Below, in pieces: positions 35,801 through 44,108 of a stretch of DNA of 64,000 bases. Positions within the stretch are counted from its first letter, which is position 1. Every line of letters starts with the position of its first letter. The DNA lies in contig CM059587.1 in assembly GCA_030407085.1 (NCBI GenBank), positions 19,813,001 through 19,877,000 on the forward strand. Reading direction: 5' to 3'. The notes below the pieces were generated by a model. The model had not been told where the DNA came from, made no database searches, and saw only the letters and a list, made by a program, of their open reading frames with translations. The position numbers and the translations under genes are program-made. The DNA is from Trichopria drosophilae (Eukaryota; Arthropoda; Insecta; Hymenoptera; Diapriidae).

Positions 35801-38229
35801 ATAAATCAAATTTTTCGATCTTACATGGTACCGTTTCGTCTTCTACATGTACAAAATCGAATGTAGCTTAGTTGTATTCCGACATTTTTTATAAGTAATT
35901 TTTATATATACTATCATAAAATAATGGCAGATATTCGCTCAAAAATATTTAAAGTTAATTCAGGATTTTTTTTTTACATTTATTTGAGATTAAATTACAC
36001 CAGTAACGTAAATTTTCAAAAACCGTTCCGTTATTTGGACAGTGTTCCACTATGGGTACTTTTACCTTATCAGTTTAGCAAAAATATATGTACATTAAAC
36101 ATTACTTGCGCCTTACAAAATCTGACGTATACTTAGTCCGGCAAAAACTGCCTTGATTCATTGTAATTACTGTATCCTAACCTTTACTTGAGGAACTTTG
36201 GCAGAAATTGCCAGAGAAACCTATGGAATCAATGTAACTTTTTTTCCATGTAGTTTTATTAAAATTAATTTGATAAAGGGAAAAGTTGGCAAAGGAAGTT
36301 GTTCATTTGGTTTTCTCATCTCAGGATGTTTCATATGCAAACTGTTCCGCTAGGCGGCGTGGCAGCAATATTTCCGATCGCCCAAATGTTCAGATAGTCA
36401 GTTCTAAAAAACGCTTCTATTTTGCATTTATTTTCACCCGAATAATGCAGATTTACTGAGCAAGAACTTTTGAGTCGAATCTGGCTTACAATTATTCTTT
36501 ATCAATCCACAATGTTCATGTGATATTAACATCAAATTAATTTAAATACAGTACGCATTGACTGATGAATTTAGCAAGCGATCCTTCCTCTATCGAATAT
36601 TCTACATATATCCTATGTGGGTGACTTTCCGAACAAGACTTTATGCTGGAATGTTACTGTCAGAATGTGCATGTCAGATGGCTGGATTAGGAGCATATCC
36701 CAGAAGCACAGAACCAAGGCCTGGCCTTGGTCCAAGAAATTACAAAGCCATTATTGCATTGTAAGTAAAAATTTTCCAAAATTACTTAAATTTAAGACAA
36801 ATTAATCTTTAAATCTGTTCCATCAATTCAAACTTTTAGGTCAAATGATGCAAAAGCTTTAGAGAAGGAAGATATGAACTTTGAAACAGTACACAATATG
36901 AAAGTCTGGGAGCTGGAGAAATGTATCTGGGTACGAGATGCTATGAAACTTTGGAACACATGTGTACAATACTGGATGGCTACCAACGTTTATAAAAGAT
37001 TCCCACAGAAAAGCATTCGAACCTTTGTTGTGATGTTTTTATCCGCAGCATGGCATGGATGGATGCCTGGTTACTTCCTTTGTATTTGCCAAGTTCCTTT
37101 ATACTTACCTATGGAAGACTTGTACTTTAAGTATTACAAGCTCACTTCGGATCATAGCATTGTAAGTTTTCTCGTTCTTATTATATTCTTCGCTTACTTC
37201 TAATTTATTTACTAATTTTTTTTTCCAAACATGTAGAAAGTCGTTTGTTAAATTTGCTGTTATCGTAGTCGTCAAACGTAGTTTTTTCTTACTATTACAC
37301 AGACCAACAAAATTTACACCCAGAAATCTATACTTTTCCGATCCAACGAAAGTATTTGTTGCACTGAATCCAAATTTGGCCGTAGAATTCTTATATTACG
37401 TCATGATTTTGAGATATCCTAACCTAAAAGTGTAAAAAACGCAGTTTTCGTGTCGGAATAAATTTTATTTCGCAATTTGACAAAAACCAGATTAAAATGA
37501 ATCCATCAGAAACCCGAAAATATGTTTCCGACTGTTTTTGTTGTGCTGAATCAAAATCTGTACGTACAATTGCCCTCTGGCGTCAACATTTTGAGATATT
37601 CTAACCTAAAAGTGCAAAAAACAAAAATCGTAATCGTGCCTTGACAAAAAAATCGTACGAAATGACTAAAAGAAGCATTTTAAAGTTCATGAATAACGCT
37701 TTAATCTGATTATTACCAAAGTGTGAACAAGAATTTTATTCCGCGAGAAAAACTGACTGAATATGAGCAAAAACATCGTTTTTTGCACTTTTAGGTAATG
37801 GAACAATTCTGTGGCCAGATTTAGCTCCAAGATTGGCTTCATTTTGTTGGCCTGTGTTATACTCATAAAGAATTGAGCTGAAAATAATACATAATAATAG
37901 AACAGGGTTTGAAATGAAAGATGCTCACAATATTAAATGAAAAAAACCTTTATTTGGCTAAAATAATCTGAAATTCCATGGAAAACAATGTATTAATAAT
38001 GAATTATCTTTCGCAGGCAAGACAACTGTTCAATGGATTTTTCCATTTCATGCGGCAGTCATGCATGGCGTACCTTGGCGTGAACTTCCAGCTAATGTAT
38101 TTCTCCGAGTCTTGGATCTACTTTAAAGGAATTTACTTCGCCGGACACATCTTATTGGCTATCCTTTATGTAGCTGGACTCGCGATTCGACCGTACTTAC
38201 GCGAGAAAAAAGAAACAAAGACTATGTGA
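14668..38229 (+). CDS. MBOAT7: lysophospholipid acyltransferase 7-like (MBOAT7), six exons
   Basis: Joining 14668-14876, 31341-31612, 31681-31832, 36552-36760, 36840-37161 and 38017-38229 gives 458 codons with every phase conserved and all introns GT-AG. The human protein is about 470 aa, so this is full length. The product is a multi-pass ER-type membrane protein. Family members transfer an acyl chain, typically arachidonate, to lysophosphatidylinositol in Land's-cycle remodelling. MBOAT hallmarks are Asn320 in LWNTCVQYW and the catalytic His353 in SAAWHGWMPGYF. Other family blocks are GPYYRYRTYWD (from 161) and the terminal MRQSCMAYLGVNFQ. Intron 1 is about 16.5 kb and intron 3 about 4.7 kb, both rich in transposons; introns 2 and 4 are under 100 bp. 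Substrate preference is inferred from the family. Paralogous MBOAT members are less likely given the N-terminal and GPYYRYRTYWD matches. Confidence 0.93.
14877..15816. other. start of MBOAT7 intron 1
   Basis: AT-rich intron sequence; no repeat or gene was recognised. Confidence 0.4.
15817..16051. mobile_element. pogo/Tigger-type MITE 1
   Basis: The 231-bp interior starts CAGTAGGACCTCTCTTATTC and ends with an imperfect complement (GAATAAGAGAGGTTCTACCG), bounded by TA on both sides. CAGTA-initial ends with TA duplication are typical of pogo/Tigger-related MITEs. Non-coding. Confidence 0.8.
16615..17606. mobile_element. piggyBac-like fold-back element 2
   Basis: TTAA at 16615-16618 and 17603-17606; ends begin CCCGTTTCCGCCC. 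The arms run far inward: about 16615-17010 pairs with about 17315-17606, with one arm carrying an extra segment near 16725-16800. A copy of the shared core (ATTCGTAATCTGCGACCCC) lies near 17118-17136. No transposase. Transcribed across, it would form a long hairpin in MBOAT7 intron 1. Confidence 0.82.
17607..18631. other. intron sequence with an old duplication
   Basis: Roughly 18040-18375 resembles 19340-19700 (shared ATTTTCGTTTAATT and TCTTGTTTATTACAG in the same order), suggesting an old segmental duplication. Otherwise AT-rich and unexplained. Confidence 0.4.
18632..18904. mobile_element. pogo/Tigger-type MITE 2
   Basis: TA-flanked 269-bp element. The left end is CAGTAGAGTCCCGGTATAAT and the right end finishes GAGGCTCTACTG. 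The interior is GC-rich with pyrimidine runs. Short open frames across it are fortuitous. Confidence 0.75.
18959..19272 (+). repeat. direct repeat pair
   Basis: CAATTTTCAAGATTTTTGTA followed by AAAACGGTGAAAGATACAT occurs at about 18962 and again at about 19215, roughly 65 bp per copy. Origin unknown. Confidence 0.75.
19703..20015 (+). mobile_element. ACACGGAGAAAAAT repeat, copy 1 (313 bp)
   Basis: Terminal inverted repeats: ACACGGAGAAAAAT at the left and ATTTTTCTCCGTGT at the right. The interior has several small inverted repeats built on CAGC and GCTG. A near-identical copy lies inverted at 58368-58669, and an 80-codon stretch reads the same in both. The open frame across it is probably by chance, but conservation between copies makes recent mobility likely. 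It sits in MBOAT7 intron 1. Confidence 0.8.
20949..21315. mobile_element. inverted-repeat element, about 365 bp
   Basis: The left end is CTAAAATTCGCCTGTCTTTT and the right end has the complement AGACAGGCGAATTTTAG, with arms of about 35 bp showing mismatches. Its right third recurs at 23477-23640. No coding capacity. Confidence 0.65.
21316..23476. other. AT-rich intron sequence
   Basis: No gene recognised. A run of 12 G at about 21689 lies in a small patch of GGGCGTAAAATG repeats (21650-21740). The rest is featureless to my reading. Confidence 0.4.
23477..23640 (+). repeat. second copy of the right part of the 20949-21315 element
   Basis: Shares GCAATTTTTGTAATAACATT, ATGCATGCTCAATCTGAAA, and the terminal AGGCGAATTTTAG with 21178-21313, and has an extra segment of about 25 bp in the middle. 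It lacks the left inverted end, so it is a fragment. Confidence 0.75.
23641..25002. other. AT-rich intron sequence
   Basis: Nothing beyond AT-rich low-complexity DNA was recognised. Confidence 0.4.
25003..25137. repeat. inverted copy of 29590-29712 flanking the Penelope/LINE nest
   Basis: The blocks AGAGTATTGATAT, ACGGCAACAATTAAAAAA, GGGGTTATATGTAAAACAAG and GAGATGATAATAATAATC occur here on the + strand and again on the minus strand at 29590-29712. An (AAT)n tract near 25081-25109 is longer here than in the partner. This makes a terminal inverted repeat of about 125 bp around the whole nest, a layout known for Penelope-type elements. Confidence 0.85.
25108..25207 (+). repeat. left flanking duplication of the R4-like LINE (about 100 bp)
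   Basis: From AAAAAGGATAATTGAAAAG through a G-run to AAATTTCGCTTGAC, this matches 28449-28551, which flanks the LINE on the other side. Only the G-run and T-run lengths differ. Confidence 0.85.
25235..26060 (+). pseudogene. R4-like LINE ORF, N-terminal part
   Basis: The frame opens with MARMHSRFAVMHPELADRF, 27 bp after the duplicated flank. It continues through a basic region (ITKRMSQLNGKIRLTRKLAA; LADAKKRLQRREDGIRQNA) and a FWTNPSNLFKH and AVEEFWGSIY section that in this clade precedes the RT. No zinc finger or Myb motif is evident. Similarity ends at about TPGIEIF; the frame then runs on by chance to 26110. The ATG at 25235 is plausible but not proven. Confidence 0.75.
26059..28188 (+). 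pseudogene. R4-like LINE ORF, RT and restriction-like endonuclease
   Basis: A 709-codon frame whose first codon is a GTG inside the protein. It enters RT at TCLNTLYKLFTNILNERIE, then GVSGCKDNLLID, WLDYMKAYDSTSHELL, GVYQGDSLSPLLFCISLLP and the catalytic HLFYMDDLKLYA. After the thumb come a Cys-x2-Cys-His-Cys-type finger (TLCRLCRCHAETLMHLLAAC) and a PD-(D/E)xK-like nuclease (KPDIVLVDFDD, FVIEFSAPAETN, EKRMKYQEL). The first RT blocks are missing, in line with the deletion near 26050. The remaining part is free of stops, so the deletion is young or the insertion recent. Confidence 0.88.
28449..28551 (+). repeat. right flanking duplication of the R4-like LINE
   Basis: Partner of 25108-25207; it continues without a break into the Penelope pLTR at 28552. 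Confidence 0.85.
28552..28580 (-). ncRNA. hammerhead-ribozyme-like core of Penelope pLTR
   Basis: The minus strand reads CTGAAGA, then T, stem GACCC, loop TAACAC, stem GGGTC, then GAAAC. This fits CUGANGA, helix II, GAAA of hammerhead ribozymes, apart from an extra U after the first box. Penelope pLTRs are known to carry short hammerheads. Helices I and III are not obvious here, so activity is uncertain. Confidence 0.45.
28707..29608 (-). pseudogene. Penelope RT C-terminus and GIY-YIG endonuclease
   Basis: From 29608 the frame gives NNRLKFTFELESKNEINYLD, VKIIVMPDGGIKLDWFHKLT, WSGRYIHYRSAHPLSYKIGM and a KGLSEKIARIFKNNNI stretch, typical of the Penelope RT thumb and linker. A frameshift near 29030 leads to PCAHCNKSYIGQTYRPLEVR, the YIG box with the CCHH-type finger in front, then LKEHKRNFLT and LTHRRNETGHDFDYDNTKIL, and the conserved Glu in REKNWRKRCHMEKFFI. 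The product would nick target DNA for reverse transcription. It is broken by the frameshift and by 5' truncation. Confidence 0.87.
29590..29712 (-). repeat. inverted partner of 25003-25137
   Basis: See the partner entry. It lies at the 5' side of the truncated Penelope coding region. Confidence 0.85.
29713..30351. other. intron sequence
   Basis: AT-rich; a short palindrome surrounds 29860-29900 (ATTAATTGTTTCGAG-like arms). No gene recognised. Confidence 0.4.
30352..30611. mobile_element. pogo/Tigger-type MITE 3
   Basis: TA-flanked 256-bp element starting CAGTAGTCCCCATCCTAAGT with right complement GGTGGGGACTACTG. Inner copies of TAACTTTGGA and TATAACTTAGG are repeated near the right end. It is the youngest-looking of the three by end similarity. 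Confidence 0.82.
31341..31612 (+). CDS. MBOAT7: MBOAT7-like exon 2
   Basis: Acceptor TTTCAG at 31335-31340, donor GTACTT at 31613. Completes Lys70 and encodes residues up to Gly161's first base. Contains KCHLVSFFFSFGYLLFFRF, WFGLSPPSGPTNLIQMILT and DVYHYAYSYMGILTG, matching MBOAT7 around its third to fifth membrane segments. Phase 2 in, phase 1 out. Confidence 0.93.
31681..31832 (+). CDS. MBOAT7: MBOAT7-like exon 3
   Basis: Acceptor GATACAG ending 31680, donor GTAATG at 31833. Encodes GPYYRYRTYWDSLHRPF then LVQVLLFSLCFLLFDNVFPA K, covering the family block and a membrane segment. The 68-bp intron before it is minimal. Ends in phase 0. Confidence 0.93.
32089..32160 (+). repeat. tRNA-like sequence, probable SINE head or tRNA pseudogene
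   Basis: Has an A box (TGGCTCAGTTGG), a B box (GGTTCGATCC), a paired D stem and T stem, and terminal CCA. The loop TTCGTAA would give anticodon CGT, but the 3' half of the anticodon stem does not pair and the acceptor stem has two mismatches. It is thus not a working tRNA. Confidence 0.7.
32179..33035. mobile_element. fold-back element with periodic internal motif
   Basis: Ends are CCCACATAGAA and TTCTATGTGGG. The interior is built of dozens of degenerate ATTCTRGAGACAT-like units in both orientations, giving an imperfect palindrome of about 857 bp. A tRNA-like segment on the minus strand is nested at 32578-32650. No coding capacity. It lies in MBOAT7 intron 3. Confidence 0.65.
32578..32650 (-). 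repeat. tRNA-like segment (SINE-type)
   Basis: The minus strand holds an A box (TAGCGTAGTGGTTAAG) and a B box (GGGTTCGATTC) at normal spacing, but the acceptor ends do not pair. Probably a tRNA-derived repeat. Confidence 0.6.
33316..34120 (-). pseudogene. transposase-like relic, family not named
   Basis: Two minus-strand frames, 34120-33884 then 33783-33316, are separated by a gap of about 100 bp. The first has TQENYENVLELWSVLDLSPF and TIVTDLMLANIPTGI. The second has FLEWESACHVQRGITHSSPA, EVHAAFFRVQFCEMKN and MELVHHGF. Such blocks recur in uncharacterised, probably transposon-encoded proteins of arthropods. The expected His-Pro-Cys region between the two parts is missing. It runs antisense in MBOAT7 intron 3. 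I do not claim a superfamily. Confidence 0.5.
34121..35311. other. intron 3 sequence with a partial repeat
   Basis: A GGGGAGACGGGCCTAAAGC block at 34391 and a GGCCTAAAGTGGAC block near 34644 look like parts of one decayed repeat. The rest is AT-rich and unexplained. Confidence 0.4.
35312..35400. mobile_element. short palindromic MITE, 89 bp
   Basis: TA at both ends; arms ACCCTGCAAACAC with AGTAACAGTTAT pair with TAACTGTTACT and GTGTTTGCAGGGT. Arms of about 30 bp enclose about 30 bp. Probably a TA-target MITE; superfamily uncertain. Confidence 0.8.
35401..36551. other. rest of MBOAT7 intron 3
   Basis: AT-rich intron; no gene or repeat recognised apart from a few low-complexity tracts. Confidence 0.4.
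36552..36760 (+). CDS. MBOAT7: MBOAT7-like exon 4
   Basis: Acceptor AATACAG ending 36551, consensus donor GTAAGT at 36761. Starts in phase 0 with YALTDEFSKRSFLYRIFYIY, then TFRTRLYAGMLLSECACQMA and GLGAYPRSTEPRPGLGPRNY. Ends with two bases of codon 281. Confidence 0.94.
36840..37161 (+). CDS. MBOAT7: MBOAT7-like exon 5 (catalytic)
   Basis: Acceptor TTTTAG ending 36839, consensus donor GTAAGT at 37162. Contains both MBOAT active-site residues, Asn320 (DAMKLWNTCVQYW) and His353 (LSAAWHGWMPGYF). Ends in phase 0 after LTSDHSI. Confidence 0.95.
37250..37865. repeat. dispersed repeat related to 40020-40750
   Basis: Shares ACCAACAAAATTTACACCCA, GAGATATCCTAACCTAAAAG, GTGCTGAATCAAAATCTG and ATCGTACGAAATGACTAAAA with the centre of the palindrome at 39691-41012. 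It occupies most of MBOAT7 intron 5. No coding capacity. Confidence 0.8.
38017..38229 (+). CDS. MBOAT7: MBOAT7-like exon 6
   Basis: Acceptor TTTCGCAG ending 38016. Encodes ARQLFNGFFHFMRQSCMAYL, GVNFQLMYFSESWIYFKGIY, a final membrane segment (AGHILLAILYVAGLAI) and a basic tail REKKETKTM, then TGA. A lysine-rich C-terminus is usual for ER membrane acyltransferases. Confidence 0.94.
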   Translation, partial: ARQLFNGFFHFMRQSCMAYLGVNFQLMYFSESWIYFKGIYFAGHILLAILYVAGLAIRPYLREKKETKTM

Positions 38230-39054
38230 TAGCTGGAATTGAAAATCTTGGGAAATGCCACAGATCCTGAGATCCGGAGCTATTCCTCCCTTCTGAAGAA
38301 TAGAGCAAATCCGTTTTTCTTTTTTATGAATTTTTCTTCGCGAATTAAGAATTCAAGTCGAAACGTAACTTGTCATCTCGAAAAAGCTCTTGATTGACAA
38401 TCGCTCGTAACCTAGAATAATAATTGGCGCCGCTCACGCGACGCTTTAATGGCGTCTTTTTTTATTGCGTAATACTTACGTCCTTTTTGTCACAATTGAC
38501 TCAACGAAACCTGTAATAGCAAACATACAATCAGCCGATAACTGAGCCACTCGATTATACCATCGAGTGCGGCTCAAAGGATATCATCAAATCAAAAGTA
38601 ACCCACGAGTGATGCAATTATTGCTGCGCGATCAAGAGAAAAACTCAGGAAATTAAAACAAATTGAACCTAATCGGATATTGCGAAATTACAAAATACAG
38701 CTTCAAAGGGCTTGGGTTATTTGCCTTAAGAGCATAATTTTTTATAAATAGTTAATTAAAAAATATTTAAACAGAAAACATCGGAATAACCAAGAACTGA
38801 GCAAAATATTTTTAATCTACGCGTTGCCGTTCAATTTTATACATAGATACGTTAAGAAATGTTTAAATATTTTTTAATGAAAACATTTCTACGAGAAAGG
38901 GACATCTGTAACCTAATGGTTCAATGGTTCATGCTATCATAATGTAATCAGAGGTGGTTGTATTTTTACGTATCTCGTATCTCGTTCGTGTTCATATCTG
39001 ATTTATACCTGCTAGTCTTGTAAATTAAAAACTGTTATATACAATTGTAAAAAT
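38230..39054 (+). other. MBOAT7-like 3' UTR region
   Basis: No gene here. The first candidate poly(A) signals follow at 39055-39079, so the 3' UTR would be roughly 0.85 kb. Confidence 0.5.
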
Positions 39055-39079
39055 AATAAAAAATATTTTTACCAATAAA
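39055..39079 (+). terminator. candidate poly(A) signals for MBOAT7-like gene
   Basis: AATAAA occurs at 39055-39060 and 39074-39079, followed by T-rich and GTAAGT-containing sequence. Chance occurrence in AT-rich DNA is possible. Confidence 0.45.
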
Positions 39080-39690
39080 ATTGAATAATTTTGCATTTTA
39101 TCATTTCACAATTCCATCTTCAATTTACTAAAAGTTTCGTTGTAAGTAAAACAAACTCAACATTCAAAAATTTTAAATTAAAAAATTAATTTAAAACACT
39201 AAAAGCCTCATAAATTAGAATTCAAATAATAATGATGTGTAAAATTGCGAAATGAAACGAATAGAAGTGCTCTAAACCTAAACTTCATTCCGTTTTGAAA
39301 AAAAATGCGTTCCATACGTGCGTATTGGTGCATAAACGAATTCTTGTAGTTGTAAATTCAAACAAATAAGAAAAATAGTGAAATCATTAAAAGAAATTAA
39401 AATATGGAATGTATTGAAAGTGGCATTAAAGACAATTACTTTTTCAACCTTAAAAACATTGTAATGAAGATTAAAATGCTTGTTTATCAATTAAAATATG
39501 CATAAATATATTGAAACTAAAAATACTGGTATAAAATACTAATAAGATAAAATTTAATCGTATAGTCTTTCAGTAACACTGTAAAACGTCGCAATGTATT
39601 GTAAAAACTCATTGCAATTTTATACAAGGGTCAGTCAGATTTAAAACTCTAGATTTCTTTTTCTTGTTCTCGACACAAAAATAAAATATA

Positions 39691-41012
39691 CGTGTTTTTT
39701 CATTTTAATATATTTGAAATTATTGAGTTATGATTTTTCAAAGTTATAAAAAGGCTCCATTTTCAACTGCCTATAACTCAAAACAGATACAATATACAAC
39801 AAATATTCTAAGGGAGTAACGTTTCTTATTTTTAGGTTAACTTTTTGAAGTAAAAATAAAAATAAAAAATTTAATTTTCAATACATACAATTGTTAATTT
39901 TTATAAACTAATACGTTTTTTTTAAGTTGGACATGATTTTTAAAAATTTTTTTACACTAAAACCCTTTATCTAACTATGTAGAAGATACTGTGAAAATTT
40001 ATTTTATTTACTAATTTAGTTTACAAACGTAGTTTTTTCTTACTATTACAGAGGCCAACAAAATTTACACCCAGAAATCGGACTATACTTTTCCGAAGGT
40101 TTTCGTTGCGCTGAATCCAAATTTGGGCGCTGAATTCTTATATCTCTTCACGATTTTGAGATATCCTAACCTAACATTGCAAAAAAAAAACTGTTTTTGC
40201 TCATATTCAGTAAGTTTTTAACGCGGACCAAAATTATTATTTGCAATTTGGCACGTACAATATTATGGTGCTATTTGTCAGCTTTAAAATGTTTTTTTGG
40301 TCATTCTGATACGATTTTTTTTTATTGAGTTATCGAAGTTTTTGTCGGGGAACAATTATGATTTTCATACATTTAAGTAAATGTGTAATTACATGAAAAT
40401 AACAAACAGGCACCGGCTTTCTTCTTAAAAATTGTTCTATTACGTCAAAGCGTTGAAATATCCTAACTTAAAAGTGCAAAAAACATAGTTTTTGCCCATT
40501 TTCAGTAAGTTTTTGTGTCGAAATAAATTTTATTTCACAATTTGAGAAAAACCAGATTAAAATATATTCATCAGAAACCTAAGAATATTTTTCCGACGAT
40601 TTTGGTTGTGCTGAATCAAAATCTGGTCGTACAATTGCCTTATGGCGTCAAAATTTTGAGATATCCTAACCTAAAAGTGCAAAAAATGAAAATTTTAATC
40701 GTGCCTTGACAAAAACTTCGACAACTCATTGAAAAAAATCGTACGAAATGACTAAAAAAAGTATGTCCAACTTAAAAATGAATTTGTTTGTAAAAATTAA
40801 CAATTATACGTATTGACAATTAAATTTTGGAAGTTAAATTTACTTCATAGTAAAGTGCACCCAAATACGAAACTTTCATCCTTTAAAATATTTTTTGTAT
40901 ATTTTATCGGTTTTGAGTTATAGGCAGTTGAAAATGGAGCTTTTTTATAACCTCTAAAATTTTGAAAAATCATAACTCGAAAATTTCAAATATATTAAAA
41001 TAAAAAAACACG
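39691..41012. mobile_element. large imperfect palindrome, 1.3 kb
   Basis: The left arm (from CGTGTTTTTTCATTTTAATA) pairs with the right arm (ending TATTAAAATAAAAAAACACG). Inner arm blocks are GTTATAAAAAGGCTCCATTTTCA-like, CTGCCTATAACTC and AAGTTGGACAT. The central 0.7 kb is the same repeat as at 37250-37865. No ORF of note. Confidence 0.75.
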
Positions 41013-41416
41013 ATTAACGAATATTTTATAGTGATGGAAAACACTAAACCTAATGTAGTACAAATGACTATTAATTTTTTTTAATAGTGATTAAAGCTTT
41101 CATGTAGTATTTTTGTCAACATTCTAAAAATTGAAATTTTATAAAATACACCGAATAATTTTTAACGTGAAGAAATATTGCATAATTTGTGTCTAGAATA
41201 AGAAAAAAATATGCCATTGAAACAAAAAATTTTGATTTGTAAATCTGACGTTGAATGACCCATACGTAAAATCCCTATGTCTAGCAAGGGACTTTTACTA
41301 CTTGAGGTTAGGAATAGTACAAGGTTTCTTGTAAAGTAATAGTTCTGCCACTGCTGGTAGTTGAAACCCAAGGTAATGGGTTAAATAAAAATAACAAAAT
41401 AACCCTGTAATTATAT

Positions 41417-43038
41417 ACAGTAAAAAATAGAAATGAAGTTTACAAATTTATTGTAATTTTCATACGTACAACTTTTGATTTTTTACAATATTTGGTAAAT
41501 TTACAACGTTGAGAAAATGCGTCACGTTGTAATTTTACTATTTTCAACGTAGGGCATTTATAAACGTTGTGAAATTCCTAACCTCACATAGGAAATTCCT
41601 AAATACACATACACTGTAAAAAATAGAAATGAAGTTTACAAATTTATTGTAATTTTCATTCATTTTTAGTAATTTTCATACGTACAATATTGGATTTTTT
41701 ACAATATTTGGTAAATTTACAACGTTGAGAAAATGCGTCACGTTGTAATTTTACCATTTTCAACGTAGTGAAATTCCTAACCTCACATAGAAAATTCCTA
41801 AATACACATACACTGTAAAAAATGGCATTGAACTTACTATTTATATAACTTAATGAAAGTAATAGTTCCGTCACTACCAGTAGCTGGAACCCAAGGTAAA
41901 GCTAACAAACTAGTTTTCTTTATCTCCCGGAATAAAGTGTACTTACTACACTGTAAAAAATAGAAATGACGTTTACAAATTTATTGTAATTTTCATTCAT
42001 TTTTAGTAATTTCCATAGGTACAACATTGGAGTTTTACAATATTTGGTAAATTTACTCGTAATTTTACCATTTTCAACGTAGAGCATTTACAAAACGTTG
42101 TGAAATTCCTAACCTCACATAGGAAATTCTCAATTGCACATACAGTGTAAAAAAACGCAATGAATTTTACAACCATACTGCAATTTTCCTCTGCAAAACA
42201 GTTGGTAATATTACTACAAAAACTGTAAAAACCCTACGTAAAACATGGGGTTTTTACCACTAGACTTGGTGAATTTTACAAGGTTATGTAAATTTACTAC
42301 GTTGAGCATACACTGTAAAAAATCCTGTCGAAATTTACAACTTTGAACGAGGTAAAGATGGAACCTACGCTAAACGTGGTAATTTAAAATCTCAAGCTGT
42401 AAAATTACAACGTTTAATGTAGGATTTTTACATTTGTGTTGTGAATTTTTACAAAATCGTGTATTTTTCCTCCCCAACTGTAAAATTACAATTTTAGAGT
42501 AAAGCTAGTGAACCAACGTTGATTGTGGTAATTTTACACCTCTCTGTAAAATTCCTACGCTTCATGTAGTAAATTTACATAACCTTGTAAAATTCATCTT
42601 GATTTTTGAGAGAATCCCTATGTTGTATGTAGTAATATTACCAACTTTTTGCCAAGGAAAATTACAGTGCGATTGTAAAATTCATCAGGATTTTTTACAG
42701 TGTAGGGAAATTACAGGGCTTTGTAAAATTACCACACTAAACGTTGGTTCGCGCGATTTCCCTCAAATTGGTAATTTTACCGTTGATGGGAAAAATGCAG
42801 CAGTAACTGTAAGAACCCTGTATTAAACGTAGTAATTTTACAGTTTGCGATGTAATTTTACATCATTAATCGTAGCAATTTTACACCATTAAACGTAGTC
42901 ATTTTACAGCTCGAAATGTAAAGTAGGTTCCACTTTTACCACGTTCAAAGTGGTAAATTTCATTAGGATTTTTTACAGTGTAGGAAATTTAAAATGTTGA
43001 ACAGATATGTAAAGTTCATTTCCATTTTTTACACTGTA
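41417..43038. repeat. cluster of CACTGTAAAAAAT-ended MITEs, partly interleaved
   Basis: Left-type ends (ACACTGTAAAAAAT or close) occur near 41417, 41611, 41811, 41949, 42143 and 42310. Right-type ends (ATTTTTTACAGTGT) occur near 42703, 42982 and 43038. Arms of 42144/42703 and of 42310/42982 each pair over about 60-100 bp, yet their spans overlap instead of nesting. Units share GTAAATTTACAACGTTGAG. Superfamily not assigned. Confidence 0.75.
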
Positions 43039-44105
43039 CTTAGTATCGTTATTGGTTTCAACAGAGTAAATTAAGGTTAGAAAACCTTGGACGTCAACTC
43101 TTCAACTGCCTTTTCTAACTAAAATGTACTACTTAGTTAAACCGTACTTAGCGAAAACCTTACGTTGGTTACAATATTATGTATGCTAGACATGATAAAA
43201 TTCATTGCGACTTTTGACAGTGAATATTAAAAAGCGTTAGAAAAATTACCAGTTTTGTTTACTGTTTAAATACTTTCAACGAAACCGAGAATGGAGGAAA
43301 ATTTCCTTTTCTTTAAAGAAAGGAAATTCTATTTTAAATTACACTTTTAAGGTTATAAAAACCAGTATTTAAATTTCTCACCGATAGTATTTTTCAGTTA
43401 CTTTAACACTAGTTTGATACATGGAGAGACATTTTCACAGTTAGGAACACTGCTTAAAGTTAGCACTTTCAAGCGTCCTGCTTCGGTACTAATTTGTAGG
43501 CTATCACTTTGGTTATTAGTGACAATCATGATAAAGCAGGTGACGTATCGTGGTTCTTTTGCTTTTAATGATACTTCTGTCAATTCACTATGTCATTTTT
43601 TATGATCACTGGATTTTCTTGTGACAGTTCCCTCATATTCTACGACACTTACAGTTTTATTTTTCATTTCTCGGTTTCCAGAAATGACCAGTCTTTGAAT
43701 GATAAATATCTATTTTATAAAATATACACCACCTTTATCTAAACACTGTACTATATAAAAGTGAAATAAGAAACATGTATTAACTATTTTAAAGTTTTGT
43801 CGAATACTTTTTGCAACTTATTCACAATTTAACTAGATTAACTACCTATCGAAAATATCAGATAAAAATCTAAAAAAACTTAGTTTTTTATAAAAACTAT
43901 CGAATTCATATCGACGATTAAAAAATGATGAACTGGAATTTATAAAACTTAATATTCAGTATTTGTATGACTTTAGAACTCACATTTTCAATGCAGATCC
44001 CTTAAAACCTGTATTTATCAGTTCTGACTCCATCAAACTCAAAATCTGAATTAATCTGTTGTTTAATAGCATTTGTAATATTCCAGCCGTATTGCATCAC
44101 AAAAC
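43039..44105. other. AT-rich intergenic sequence
   Basis: No gene or repeat boundary recognised. Confidence 0.4.
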
Positions 44106-44108
44106 TGA

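Noticed and set aside
41417..43038. CRISPR-like or simple tandem array
   Set aside because: Spacing is irregular, ends occur in both orientations with long pairing arms, and the genome is eukaryotic; a MITE cluster fits.
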